The position numbers and the translations under genes were made by a program. Positions 6,927-14,049 of a DNA stretch of 20,124 nt are shown here, piece by piece. The stretch is taken from assembly GCA_015490435.1 (NCBI GenBank), contig WFXV01000237.1, positions 1 through 20,124 on the forward strand, read 5' to 3'. The stretch's first letter is position 1; every line of letters starts with the position of its first letter. Below the pieces are notes generated by a model, which was not told where the DNA came from, ran no database searches, and saw only the letters and a list, made by a program, of their open reading frames with translations. The stretch is from Thermaceae bacterium (GTDB taxonomy: Bacteria > Deinococcota > Deinococci > Deinococcales > Marinithermaceae).

Positions 6927-8177
6927 TTAGCTGACCTTGACCTTGATGCGGTCGGCCCCGTTCCACTCGTAGCCGGAGGGGTTCCAGTGGATCCCGCCGT
7001 TGAGCGGCTGGGCGCGGCCGAGCTTGTCCACCGCCCGCACCCAGATCTCCCGCTCGCCGGGGGAGAGGGCGACGTAGGTCTCGAAGAAGGTCCAGCCGAA
7101 GGGCGACTTGCCGGGCTTCAGCTTCGCCCGGGTCCAGGTCTTGCCCTGGTCGGTGGAGACCTGGACCTCCTCGATCGGGACCACCCCGTCGTTCCAGGCC
7201 ACGCCCTCGACCTTGACCGTGCCCGCCTTCACCGTCTCCCCGTCGAGCGGGGCGAAGATCACGCTTTTCACCTTCTGGTGCCAGTTGGGGCGGGAGTTCT
7301 CGTAGGTGAAGTCCTTCTTCGAGAACTTGCCCGGCTCCACCGGGTAGATCGGCACCCGGTAGCGGGGGATCTGGTTGTAGTTGTAGGACTCGTGGGCCTC
7401 AAAGCGGAGGGTCCCGATCCACTTCACGTTCATGGTGCCGTAGTAGCCGGGGACGATGAGCCGCACCGGGCCGCCGTGGACCGCCGGGATCGGCTCGCCG
7501 TTCATCTCGATGGCGAGGATCGCGTTCTCCCGGACGTAAGGGTCGGTCCAGGGCAGGCTGTGCTCGAAGTCGGGCTTGGTGCCCGAAGGCTCGTCGCGGC
7601 CGTTAGCGGTGAGGAACTTGGCGGCGGGCTCGTAGACCTCGACCTTGAAGTGCTCGAGCACGTCCTTGAGCTTGGGGCCCTTCCAGACGGTCTGGGCCAT
7701 GCCGCCGTGCTTCCACTGGGTGCCGCCGGTCTTCTTGGCGTACTTGGCGTAAAAGCTCCGGCCGTTCCCCGAGCACTGGAGGACCATCGTCACCTCGTGC
7801 TGGGGGAGCTCCTTTAGGACGCTCGCGTCGAACTTGGCCGGGCGGTGGACCAGCCCGATGATCTCGATCGTCCAACCCTTGAGCGGGATCGGCTCTAGGG
7901 TCTTGCCGCCCGCGAGGACCTGGTTGTTGCGGACGAAGGCGATCTCCTTGGGAGTGATCTCGTGCTGGCGGAGGAGCTCGAGGGGGGTCTCCAGCACCCC
8001 GGTCTTGGTGTTGTGGACGATTAGCCTGGGGTCCTTGCCCTGGATCACCTGGTCCGCCGTGGGCCTTGCCTGCGCGCGCACCCGCGTCACGCTGGGAAAG
8101 ACCCCGAGGGCCACGGCGGTCGCGCCGGTCCGCTTCAGGAACTCCCTGCGATCCATCCCGTTGGTTTCCTTTTTCAT
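6927..8177 (-). CDS. Molybdenum-dependent sulfite dehydrogenase (SUOX family), Tat-exported
   Basis: A 416-residue sulfite oxidase-family enzyme that oxidises sulfite to sulfate outside the cytoplasmic membrane and passes electrons to cytochrome c. It has a twin-arginine signal DRREFLKRTG (residues 9-18) with a hydrophobic stretch to about 36. The molybdopterin domain contains the molybdenum-ligand cysteine C135 in VLQCSGNGRSFY, plus GGPVRLIVPGYYG and VKWIGTL (251-257). The C-terminal dimerisation domain (about 300-416) includes VEGVAWNDG and STDQGKTWTRA. The ATG at 8177 is preferred because GGGAGGTG precedes it at normal distance; ATG 8183 is also possible. ATG 8210 is excluded because it overlaps the -10 box. 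The cytochrome partner follows 74 bases downstream. Confidence 0.94.
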   Translation of the reverse strand: MKKETNGMDRREFLKRTGATAVALGVFPSVTRVRAQARPTADQVIQGKDPRLIVHNTKTGVLETPLELLRQHEITPKEIAFVRNNQVLAGGKTLEPIPLKGWTIEIIGLVHRPAKFDASVLKELPQHEVTMVLQCSGNGRSFYAKYAKKTGGTQWKHGGMAQTVWKGPKLKDVLEHFKVEVYEPAAKFLTANGRDEPSGTKPDFEHSLPWTDPYVRENAILAIEMNGEPIPAVHGGPVRLIVPGYYGTMNVKWIGTLRFEAHESYNYNQIPRYRVPIYPVEPGKFSKKDFTYENSRPNWHQKVKSVIFAPLDGETVKAGTVKVEGVAWNDGVVPIEEVQVSTDQGKTWTRAKLKPGKSPFGWTFFETYVALSPGEREIWVRAVDKLGRAQPLNGGIHWNPSGYEWNGADRIKVKVS

Positions 8178-8209
8178 ACCCATGCACCTCCCAAACGGGG
8201 GTCGGGACA

Positions 8210-8238
8210 TTTATACCATTACACCCATATAGGGACAA
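8210..8238 (-). promoter_or_regulatory. Promoter of the sulfite dehydrogenase operon
   Basis: Minus strand TTGTCC (8238-8233), exactly 17 bases, TATAAA (8215-8210). This gives a leader of about 25-30 bases carrying the GGGAGGTG ribosome site. Confidence 0.8.
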
Positions 8239-8260
8239 GTGCAGGGGGTATGGGGCCGGC

Positions 8261-8266
8261 TACCAT
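8261..8266 (+). promoter_or_regulatory. Candidate -10 box of purU, start-proximal
   Basis: TACCAT six bases before the ATG at 8273; no Shine-Dalgarno and no convincing -35. The same hexamer and spacing as pxpA. Confidence 0.5.
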
Positions 8267-8272
8267 GGGGAC

Positions 8273-9133
8273 ATGCCGGCTCGGATCGCCCGCCTCTTGG
8301 TTTCCTCCTCCGACCGACCCGGGATCGTGGCCGCCGTCTCCGGCTTCCTCTTCCGCCACGGGGCCAACATCACCGACCTGCAGCAGCACTCCACCGACCC
8401 CTCCGGGGGGCGGTTTTTCATGCGGCTCGAGTTCGACGCTTCAGGGATCGCGCTTTCCCCGGAGGAGCTCGCTCAAGCCTTCGCCCGCGAGGTGGCGGCC
8501 CCCTTCGGGATGGACTGGCGGATCGCCTACGCCGACGAGGTGAAGAAGACCGCGATCCTCGTCTCCAAGGCCGACCACGCCCTCCTCGAGCTGCTTTGGC
8601 GCTGGCGCAGGGGCGAGCTTCCCACCGAGATCACCCTCGTGATCGGAAACCACCCCGACCTCGCCCCCTACGCCCGCGAGTTCGGAGTGCCCTTTTATCA
8701 CGTCCCCGTGGGCGAGGGCGGGATGCCGGAGGCGGAGGCGCGGATGCTCGAGCTCCTCGAGGGCCGGGCCGACCTCGTCGTCCTCGCCCGCTACATGCGG
8801 ATCCTCTCGGAGCACTTCGTTTCCCGCTTCCCCAACCGGATCATCAACATCCACCACTCGTTCCTCCCCGCCTTTGCCGGCGCCCGTCCCTACCACCAGG
8901 CCTACCGGCGGGGGGTCAAGATCATCGGGGCCACCGCCCACTACGTCACCCCCGAGCTCGACGCCGGGCCGATCATCGAGCAGGATGTGGTCCGGGTGAG
9001 CCACCGCGACGAGGTGAAGGACCTGATCGAGAAAGGCCGCGATCTCGAGCGCCAGGTCCTCGCCCGGGCGGTGAAGTGGCACCTCGAGGACCGGATCTTG
9101 GTCTACGAGAACAAGACCGTGGTCTTCGTGTGA
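8273..9133 (+). CDS. purU: Formyltetrahydrofolate deformylase
   Basis: A 286-residue PurU, which hydrolyses 10-formyltetrahydrofolate to formate and tetrahydrofolate and so balances the one-carbon pool. An N-terminal ACT domain (residues 5-85: VSSSDRPGIVAAVSGFL, NITDLQQHS) is followed by a formyltransferase-fold domain from about 90. The catalytic Asn-His-Asp set is visible as N192 and H194 in INIHHSFLPAF and D230 in TPELDAGPII, and AHYV is also typical. Length is normal. The frame is open further upstream, but 8273 is where ACT homology begins. Its stop at 9131-9133 lies five bases from the convergent end of the toxin pseudogene. Confidence 0.95.
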   Translation: MPARIARLLVSSSDRPGIVAAVSGFLFRHGANITDLQQHSTDPSGGRFFMRLEFDASGIALSPEELAQAFAREVAAPFGMDWRIAYADEVKKTAILVSKADHALLELLWRWRRGELPTEITLVIGNHPDLAPYAREFGVPFYHVPVGEGGMPEAEARMLELLEGRADLVVLARYMRILSEHFVSRFPNRIINIHHSFLPAFAGARPYHQAYRRGVKIIGATAHYVTPELDAGPIIEQDVVRVSHRDEVKDLIEKGRDLERQVLARAVKWHLEDRILVYENKTVVFV

Positions 9134-9138
9134 AGGGC

Positions 9139-9686
9139 TTAGCCTTGCGGCTCGAGCGACTCTCCCTCCCGAAGGTTTTCGGGGAAGACTGCAAGGTTGC
9201 AGGCTTCGGGATCGTAACGACTGGGGTATTGGATCCCGCTCCAGCCCGCTTTCCAAACCACGACGCCAAGGCGCTGGGTAGGGGCCTCCTCGCCTCGGGC
9301 CTCGTAGGGTTCGAGGGGCAAAAGAATCTCTTCAAGGTCGGTTCCCAGGGCGATGCGGACCCGAAAGTCGCAAAGGTCGAGGACCCGGGCTAAGCGAAAG
9401 ATTACCGGCACCACTACGACCCGCTTGGCCCCGGCACCGCGAACCGACCGCCGGCGCTTAGGGGGTACGCGATCTCGGCGAGGCCGACGGCGGCGTTCTC
9501 GGTTAGGTAAACCACCCGGAAGCGCCCCGGCGGGTTGTAGCGGCCACCGTGACGGTACGCGCCCTCGCCCGAGAGCAGGTCGCCTGGGCCGGCCCAGGCT
9601 TCGTCCACCAGGCGAACCGCCGTTCCCGATAGGCGAACGGCCCCGACGCGGGTCAGGGCCGTCTTCAGCGCACGGGCACTCTTCAC
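9139..9686 (-). pseudogene. RES-domain toxin, frameshifted
   Basis: Toxin of a RES/Xre toxin-antitoxin pair; this family degrades NAD+. The N-terminal part is read from GTG 9686 to a stop at 9414 (90 residues) and keeps the recognisable active-site region: GGRYNPPG (residues 47-54), VVYLTEN with Y60, and E71 in GLAEIAYP. The rest of the domain (KRVVVVPVIFRLARVLDL through GIQYPSRYDPEACNLAVF) is in another frame ending at 9139. Adding one base to the C4 run at 9429-9432 (G4 on the coding strand) joins them as VPGAKRVVVV and gives 182 residues, normal for the family. The start overlaps the antitoxin stop (GTGA). It may be a true loss of function, a homopolymer error, or a -1 frameshift site. Confidence 0.8.
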
Positions 9687-10078
9687 GAGGGGATTCCCCT
9701 GGGCACCCGCTCCACCATGCGCACCACGGTTTCAAGGCCCTTGGGGTAGTGCGCGGTGTCCTCGCAGACCTCCCAAGCCGTGCGCCCCTCCAGGTTGGGG
9801 TTGGGGGCGTGGAACCAAGCCCGCGCCGCCTCCTCGCTACCCAGGTAATCCACCAGGATGGCGAGCGTCCGCTCGAGCATTCCCGCCCGCGCCTGAATAC
9901 GGGGAAGGGTAGGCTTGCTCGCGAGGACCCGGCGGTCCACCCCGAGCGCTCGGGCGAGCTGGGCTTGCTTGACGCCCAGCGCCCGGGCCAGCTTCCTCGC
10001 GTCGATACGTCCGGTGGTGGGGTCCCGCACCTCGGGCAAGAGCCAAACGCCGGCGTGGTTCACGGGCTTCAGGGCCAC
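9683..10078 (-). CDS. Xre/MbcA/ParS-type antitoxin of the RES toxin
   Basis: A 131-residue intact antitoxin. Residues 24-60 form an Xre-like helix-turn-helix (DARKLARALGVKQAQLARALGV), and residues 66-105 carry the MbcA/ParS toxin-binding domain (LERTLAILVDYLGSEEAARAWF, then NPNLEGRTAWEV). GGGAGG lies six bases before the GTG at 10078, so this is a leadered, Shine-Dalgarno-driven gene unlike many neighbours. It is first in the operon, as usual for RES/Xre pairs, and its stop overlaps the toxin start. Antitoxins of this type usually repress their own promoter through the HTH. Confidence 0.88.
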   Translation of the reverse strand: MALKPVNHAGVWLLPEVRDPTTGRIDARKLARALGVKQAQLARALGVDRRVLASKPTLPRIQARAGMLERTLAILVDYLGSEEAARAWFHAPNPNLEGRTAWEVCEDTAHYPKGLETVVRMVERVPRGIPS

Positions 10079-10097
10079 GGCTTGCCTCCCTGCCTGC

Positions 10098-10127
10098 AGC
10101 TTAGCCCACGCGACCTACGGGTGTCAA
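10098..10127 (-). promoter_or_regulatory. Promoter of the toxin-antitoxin operon
   Basis: Minus strand TTGACA (10127-10122), 18 bases, TAAGCT (10103-10098). A small dyad TGTC-N8-GACA (10122-10137) overlaps the -35 and could be an autoregulatory operator. The gap 10128-10214 shows no gene and no clear terminator for ptb. Confidence 0.75.
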
Positions 10128-10214
10128 AAGGGCGACATTAGGTTGTCCTCGCGATGCGCGCACCGTTTCCAAGCCCATGTTTCGCCGAAAGGAGGATTCG
10201 CTCTGCCCCCGCGC

Positions 10215-11174
10215 TTACGCGCTCACGTACGGCAGCCGCTCGGCCAGCACCACCGCGAGCGCGAGCGAGAGGAACTTGACCTCCTCGGGGTCGGCCCGGC
10301 TGGTGAGCACGAGCGGGGCCCGGGCGCCCATGATGATCCCCGCGCCCCGGACCCGGGCAAAGTAGATCAGGCTTTTATAGAAGACGTTCCCCACGTCGAT
10401 GTTGTCGACGATCAAGATGTCGGCCTTGCCCGCCACTGGGCTTTTGATCCCCTTGATGCGGGCGGCTTCCTCGCTCACCGCGTTGTCGAGGGCGAGGGGG
10501 CCGTCCACGATCGCCCCCTTGATCTGGCCGCGGTCGGCCATCTTGGCGATGATCGCGTCCTCGACCGCGGTCTCCATCTCGGGGTTCACCACTTCGACGG
10601 CGGCGAGGAGGGCCACCCGGGGCGGGTTGATGCCGAGGGCGTGGGCGAGCGTCACCGCGTTCTCGACGATCTGGATCTTCTCCTTGAGCCCCGGGTTGAT
10701 GTTCATCGCCCCGTCGGACATGAAGAAGAGCCGGTCGTACCCCTGGGCCTCGAAGACCAGCACGTGGGAGAGGAGCCGCCCGGTCCTGAGCCCCCACTCG
10801 CGGTTCAAGGCGGCGCGCAAAAACTCCGAGGAGTGCACGAGCCCCTTCATCAGGATGTCGGCCTCGCCGGAGGAGACCGCCTTGGTGGCGAGCTCGGCGG
10901 CCTCTTCGGGGTCGCGGGCGGGGCGGAGGTCGAGGTTCTCCACGCTGATCCCGAGCTCCTGGGCGATCTTGCGCATGCGCTCGGGGTTGCCGAAGAGGAT
11001 CGGCTCGATCAGGCCCTCGATCCGGGCTTCGTTCACCGCCTCGATGACGTGGGCCTCGGTGGCGGCGGCCACCGCCACCTTCTTGGGCCCCTTGACCTGG
11101 GCGACCAGCCTGGCCAGGTCGAGGAGCTGGTTCATGCTCTTGATGGGTTCGATCTCACGAAACTCGAGCTGCAT
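10215..11174 (-). CDS. ptb: Phosphate butyryltransferase
   Basis: A 319-residue phosphate acyltransferase that interconverts butyryl-CoA (or branched-chain acyl-CoA) and the acyl phosphate. Family features: the nucleotide/CoA fold beginning KVAVAAATEAHVIEAV, ADILMKGLVHSSEFLRA (about 105-121), FMSDGAMNINPGLKEK, VVNPEMETAVEDAIIAKM, VDGPLALDNAVS and the C-terminal GAGIIMGARAPLVLTSRAD. The start at 11174 is chosen because GAGGAGG lies nine bases upstream inside the end of buk; an internal Met at residue 14 is possible and closer to the usual family length. It overlaps buk by 20 bases and the two are surely cotranscribed, buk first. Acyl-chain preference cannot be read from sequence. Confidence 0.93.
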   Translation of the reverse strand: MQLEFREIEPIKSMNQLLDLARLVAQVKGPKKVAVAAATEAHVIEAVNEARIEGLIEPILFGNPERMRKIAQELGISVENLDLRPARDPEEAAELATKAVSSGEADILMKGLVHSSEFLRAALNREWGLRTGRLLSHVLVFEAQGYDRLFFMSDGAMNINPGLKEKIQIVENAVTLAHALGINPPRVALLAAVEVVNPEMETAVEDAIIAKMADRGQIKGAIVDGPLALDNAVSEEAARIKGIKSPVAGKADILIVDNIDVGNVFYKSLIYFARVRGAGIIMGARAPLVLTSRADPEEVKFLSLALAVVLAERLPYVSA

Positions 11175-12198
11175 AGGTCTTGGCCTCCTCGATCCCGGAG
11201 AGCACCCGGTAGACGCCCTCGGCCAGGGCCTCGGCCTCGAACTCCCCGGGTTCGACGATGACCGGCGCCATCCAGGAAAGCCGCTCCTCGATGCGTTTGG
11301 CGGCGTAGCCGAAGCGGGCGGCGCCCCCGGTGAGGAAGAAGGCGTCGGGGCGGGCGTGGACCGCGAGGGCGGCCATGTTCTTGGCCACCTGCAGGGCGTA
11401 GGCCTCGACCACCACCCGGACCTCGGGCTCTTCCAGCCGGGCCTCGATCGCCCGCAGGTCGTCGGTGCCCAAAAGCCCCAAGAACCCCGAGCGGCGGGAG
11501 AGCAGGTGGCGGGCGGCGTCGAGCCCCCGCTCCCGGACGAGCTTCAAGACCCCGTGGATCGGGGTGGTGCCGGCGCGGTTCGCGCTGAAAGGTCCCTCGC
11601 CCAGGAGGGCGTCGGTGGTGTCGGCCATGCGGCCCTTCAAGAAGAGCACCACGCTGCTGCCGCCGCCGAGGTGGGCGCCGACCAGGACCGCGTCCTTGAG
11701 CTCCCGCCCGAGCCGGTGGGCGACCCGGCGGGCGACGTAGCGCAGGTTCAGGGCGTGGACCCGGCTCTGGCGCTCGACGCCGGGTACGCCGGAGACGCGG
11801 GCCTCGGGGAGGAGCTCGTTGATCGTCGGGGGGTCCACGACGAAGGCGGGCACCCGGTAGAGCCGGGCGACCTCGAGCGCAAGCGGCGCCCCCAGGTTCG
11901 CGGGGTGGTAGCCAAAGGGGGCTTTCAGCGCGAGCTCGACGAGGGCTTCGTCCACCCGGTAGACCCCGGCCTCCATCGGCCCGAAGATCCCGCCCCGGGC
12001 GGCCACCGCGTCGAAGGGGGCCCAGGCCTTGGCCTGGGCTAAGACGGCGGGGAGCCGGGCCTCGAGGTCGCTTTTCGGGCTCGCCCCGATGCCGGCGGGG
12101 AGTTCGATCCGCTCCCGGATTACGGGCTCGCCGCCGGTGAGCTCGGCGAGGGCGAGCTTGGTGCTGGTGGAGCCGGGGTTGATCACGAAGACCCGCAC
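11155..12198 (-). CDS. buk: Butyrate kinase
   Basis: A 347-residue acetokinase-family (ASKHA fold) kinase that transfers phosphate between butyryl phosphate and ADP, making ATP, or activates branched-chain acids in reverse. Seen: the phosphate-1 loop NPGSTSTKLAL (residues 7-17), ARGGIFGPMEAGVYRV, HPANLGAPLALEVA, the phosphate-2 region GAHLGGGSSVVLF with KGRMADTTDALLGEGPFS, and the C-terminal FFLTGGAARFGYAAKRIEE adenosine loop. Length is normal. Start is GTG 12198, with TATGCT six bases upstream and no Shine-Dalgarno. With ptb it forms the classical two-step route between acyl-CoA and free acid; in a thermophile this may serve branched-chain amino-acid or fatty-acid primer metabolism (inference). 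Confidence 0.95.
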   Translation of the reverse strand: MRVFVINPGSTSTKLALAELTGGEPVIRERIELPAGIGASPKSDLEARLPAVLAQAKAWAPFDAVAARGGIFGPMEAGVYRVDEALVELALKAPFGYHPANLGAPLALEVARLYRVPAFVVDPPTINELLPEARVSGVPGVERQSRVHALNLRYVARRVAHRLGRELKDAVLVGAHLGGGSSVVLFLKGRMADTTDALLGEGPFSANRAGTTPIHGVLKLVRERGLDAARHLLSRRSGFLGLLGTDDLRAIEARLEEPEVRVVVEAYALQVAKNMAALAVHARPDAFFLTGGAARFGYAAKRIEERLSWMAPVIVEPGEFEAEALAEGVYRVLSGIEEAKTYAARVS

Positions 12199-12204
12199 GC
12201 ACTC

Positions 12205-12210
12205 AGCATA
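12205..12210 (-). promoter_or_regulatory. Candidate -10 box of buk-ptb, start-proximal
   Basis: TATGCT on the minus strand, six bases before the GTG at 12198. No clear -35. Confidence 0.5.
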
Positions 12211-12274
12211 CCAGCGCCTTCGCGCCTAACCCGACCTTCACCCCCGGGGCGTACTTTTGGGAAAGGAGGTGCGT

Positions 12275-13441
12275 ATGCGGAAAGTCTCCTGGCTCTTATT
12301 CCTGCTCCTCTTGGTGCCGGCCTTCGCCTTCAACCAAAGGCAGGCGTTTCTCGAGAACGAGCGGAACACCATCGAGGTGGTGAAGCGGGCCGGCCCCGGG
12401 GTGGTCTACGTGGCGGTCCGCACCAAGGCCAAGGTGGTGCGCCCCAAGCTGCCCCCCGGCTTCGAGGACTTCGCTCCCTTCTTCGAGCCCTTCGTGGTCC
12501 CGCCCCGCGAGGGCACGGGCTCTGGCTTCGTGATCGACAAGGAGGGGCACATCCTCACCAACTACCACGTGGTGAAGGGGGCCGACGAGATCGAGATTCG
12601 CTTCCAGGGCGATCCGAAACCCTACCCCGCCCGGGTGGTGGGCGCGGTGCCGCCGATGGACATCGCCCTCCTCAAGGTGAAGGCCCCGAAGGACAGGCTG
12701 CACCCCATTCCCCTGGGCGACTCCGACCAGGTGGTGGTGGGCCAGAAGGCGATTGCGATCGGGAACCCCTTCGGCCTTGACTTCACCGTGACCGAGGGGA
12801 TCGTCTCGGCGGTGCGGAAAAACCCCGGGGTGGAGTCGAGCTTGATCCCCTACCTGATCCAGACCGACGCGGCCATCAACCCGGGGAACTCGGGCGGCCC
12901 CCTGCTCGACTCCCACGGCCGGGTGATCGGCATCAACGCCGCCATCCTCTCGCCCAGCGTGCAGGCCGGGGCGCCCCAGTTCGCCGGGATCGGCTTCGCC
13001 ATCCCCATCAACCTGGTCAAGGACTACCTCAACGAGATGAAGGCGGGGAAGACGCTCTCCGCCGACGAGATCATCAAGAGCCGGCCGCGGCTCGGGGTGA
13101 CGGTGCTGCCGGTGGAGGCCTACCCCGAGGCGATCCGTCGCCGGTTCAAGCTCCCCGACCACGGGCTCGTCATCCAGGAGGTGGAAAAGGGCAGCCCGGC
13201 CGAGAAGGCGGGGCTCCGGGGCGCCAAGGACCACATCTACGTCTACACCCCGAGCGGCGACGTGCTCGACTTCGGCGTGGGTGGCGACGTGATCGTCGAG
13301 GCTGACGGGGTGCCGATCGAGAACATCAACGACCTCCGGGCGGTGCTCTTTGGCAAGCGCCCGGGGGACACCGTCACCCTGAAGGTGATCCGCGACGGCA
13401 AGGAGCGGACGGTGGTGGTCCGGCTCGCGGTGGTGAAGTAG
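12275..13441 (+). CDS. HtrA/Deg-type secreted serine protease with PDZ domain
   Basis: A 388-residue envelope protease for damaged or misfolded proteins. An N-terminal signal or anchor (MRKVSWLLFLLLLVPAFAF, residues 1-19) is followed by a trypsin-like domain with the catalytic triad H98 (LTNYHVVKGADEI), D129 (PPMDIALLKV) and S206 (INPGNSGGPLLD). A single PDZ domain runs from about 271 to 385 (RLGVTVLPVE, GSPAEKAGLRGAKD, GGDVIVEADGVPIENINDL). An AAGGAGGT site four bases before the ATG fixes the start at 12275 rather than 12257. It is divergent from buk and closed by a strong terminator, so it is probably monocistronic. Which of the HtrA paralogues it is (DegP, DegQ, DegS type) cannot be decided. 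Confidence 0.94.
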   Translation: MRKVSWLLFLLLLVPAFAFNQRQAFLENERNTIEVVKRAGPGVVYVAVRTKAKVVRPKLPPGFEDFAPFFEPFVVPPREGTGSGFVIDKEGHILTNYHVVKGADEIEIRFQGDPKPYPARVVGAVPPMDIALLKVKAPKDRLHPIPLGDSDQVVVGQKAIAIGNPFGLDFTVTEGIVSAVRKNPGVESSLIPYLIQTDAAINPGNSGGPLLDSHGRVIGINAAILSPSVQAGAPQFAGIGFAIPINLVKDYLNEMKAGKTLSADEIIKSRPRLGVTVLPVEAYPEAIRRRFKLPDHGLVIQEVEKGSPAEKAGLRGAKDHIYVYTPSGDVLDFGVGGDVIVEADGVPIENINDLRAVLFGKRPGDTVTLKVIRDGKERTVVVRLAVVK

Positions 13442-13456
13442 AGGCGTTGCCGGACG

Positions 13457-13482
13457 CGGGGGGCCTAGTGGCCCCCCGTTTT
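13457..13482 (+). terminator. Rho-independent terminator of the HtrA gene
   Basis: CGGGGGGCC, loop TAGT, GGCCCCCCG, then TTTT: a perfect 9-bp GC stem 15 bases after the stop codon. It ends immediately before the -10 box of the next gene. Confidence 0.88.
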
Positions 13483-13484
13483 CG

Positions 13485-13490
13485 TATTCT
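13485..13490 (+). promoter_or_regulatory. Candidate -10 box of the methyltransferase operon, start-proximal
   Basis: TATTCT seven bases before the ATG at 13498. The -35 position would fall inside the preceding terminator hairpin. Confidence 0.5.
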
Positions 13491-13497
13491 CGGGGCG

Positions 13498-14046
13498 ATG
13501 CCGCGGGATTGGGAGGCCTACTACCGGCTTTTTTCCGGTCCCGACGCGCCCGCCTTCGTGGTCCGGGCCTACGCCGCCGAGCTCCCCGAGGGGCCGGTTT
13601 TGGACCTGGCCGGCGGGGGCGGGCGGAACGCCTTCTTCCTCGCCTTGCGGGGGCACCGGGTCTTGGTCCTGGAAAAGAGCCAAAACGCCCTCCTTCGCCT
13701 GGTGGAGCGGGCGCGGCGGGAGACCCTTCCGGTCCACGCGGTGCCCTTCGACCTCGAGGACGAGTCCGAGCCGCTGCCTCCCGGGCCCTTCGCCGGGGCG
13801 GTGATGAGCTACTTCGTGCACCGGCCGCTGCTCTACCGCCTTTTCGATCGGATCGTGCCCGGGGGGCTTTTGTTGATCGAGGGTTTCGACCGCTTCGAGG
13901 CCGTCCGGCGCGGCCGCCCAGAGAGCCCCCATTACTGGGAGCCCTTCGAGCTTTTGCGGCCCCTTCCGGGCTTTGCCCTACGCGCCTTCGGCCAGGGGTA
14001 TCTGGCCCTTGCCCATCGGACCTGGGCGGTGTGGCGTAGACTCTAG
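13498..14046 (+). CDS. Class I SAM-dependent methyltransferase
   Basis: A 182-residue small methyltransferase of the TehB-like kind. Motif I is VLDLAGGGGRNAFFLA (residues 34-49), followed by the acidic residue of strand 2 in VLVLEKS, FDLEDE (motif II/III region), an AVMSYFVHRPLLYRLF motif-IV region, and PGGLLLIEGFDRFE. No substrate-binding domain is present, so the target is unknown. The start at 13498 is preferred over an upstream GTG because it lies seven bases after TATTCT and begins the usual family N-terminus. The PurK-like gene follows after three bases, then an MscS gene, so it heads a three-gene operon. Confidence 0.85.
   Translation: MPRDWEAYYRLFSGPDAPAFVVRAYAAELPEGPVLDLAGGGGRNAFFLALRGHRVLVLEKSQNALLRLVERARRETLPVHAVPFDLEDESEPLPPGPFAGAVMSYFVHRPLLYRLFDRIVPGGLLLIEGFDRFEAVRRGRPESPHYWEPFELLRPLPGFALRAFGQGYLALAHRTWAVWRRL
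14037..14042 (+). promoter_or_regulatory. Candidate internal -10 box before the PurK-like gene
   Basis: TAGACT seven bases before the GTG at 14050, inside the last codons of the methyltransferase. It could give a second, leaderless transcript. Confidence 0.4.
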
Positions 14047-14049
14047 GTT

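Noticed and set aside
8208..8210. Upstream ATG as start of the sulfite dehydrogenase
   Set aside because: It coincides with the -10 box TATAAA (8215-8210), so it would not be transcribed, and the twin-arginine signal would be placed too far from the N-terminus.
9915..12042. Long plus-strand open frames across ptb and buk (448 and 547 codons)
   Set aside because: They are antisense to two recognised enzymes, show no protein motifs, and are explained by the high GC content, which removes stop codons.
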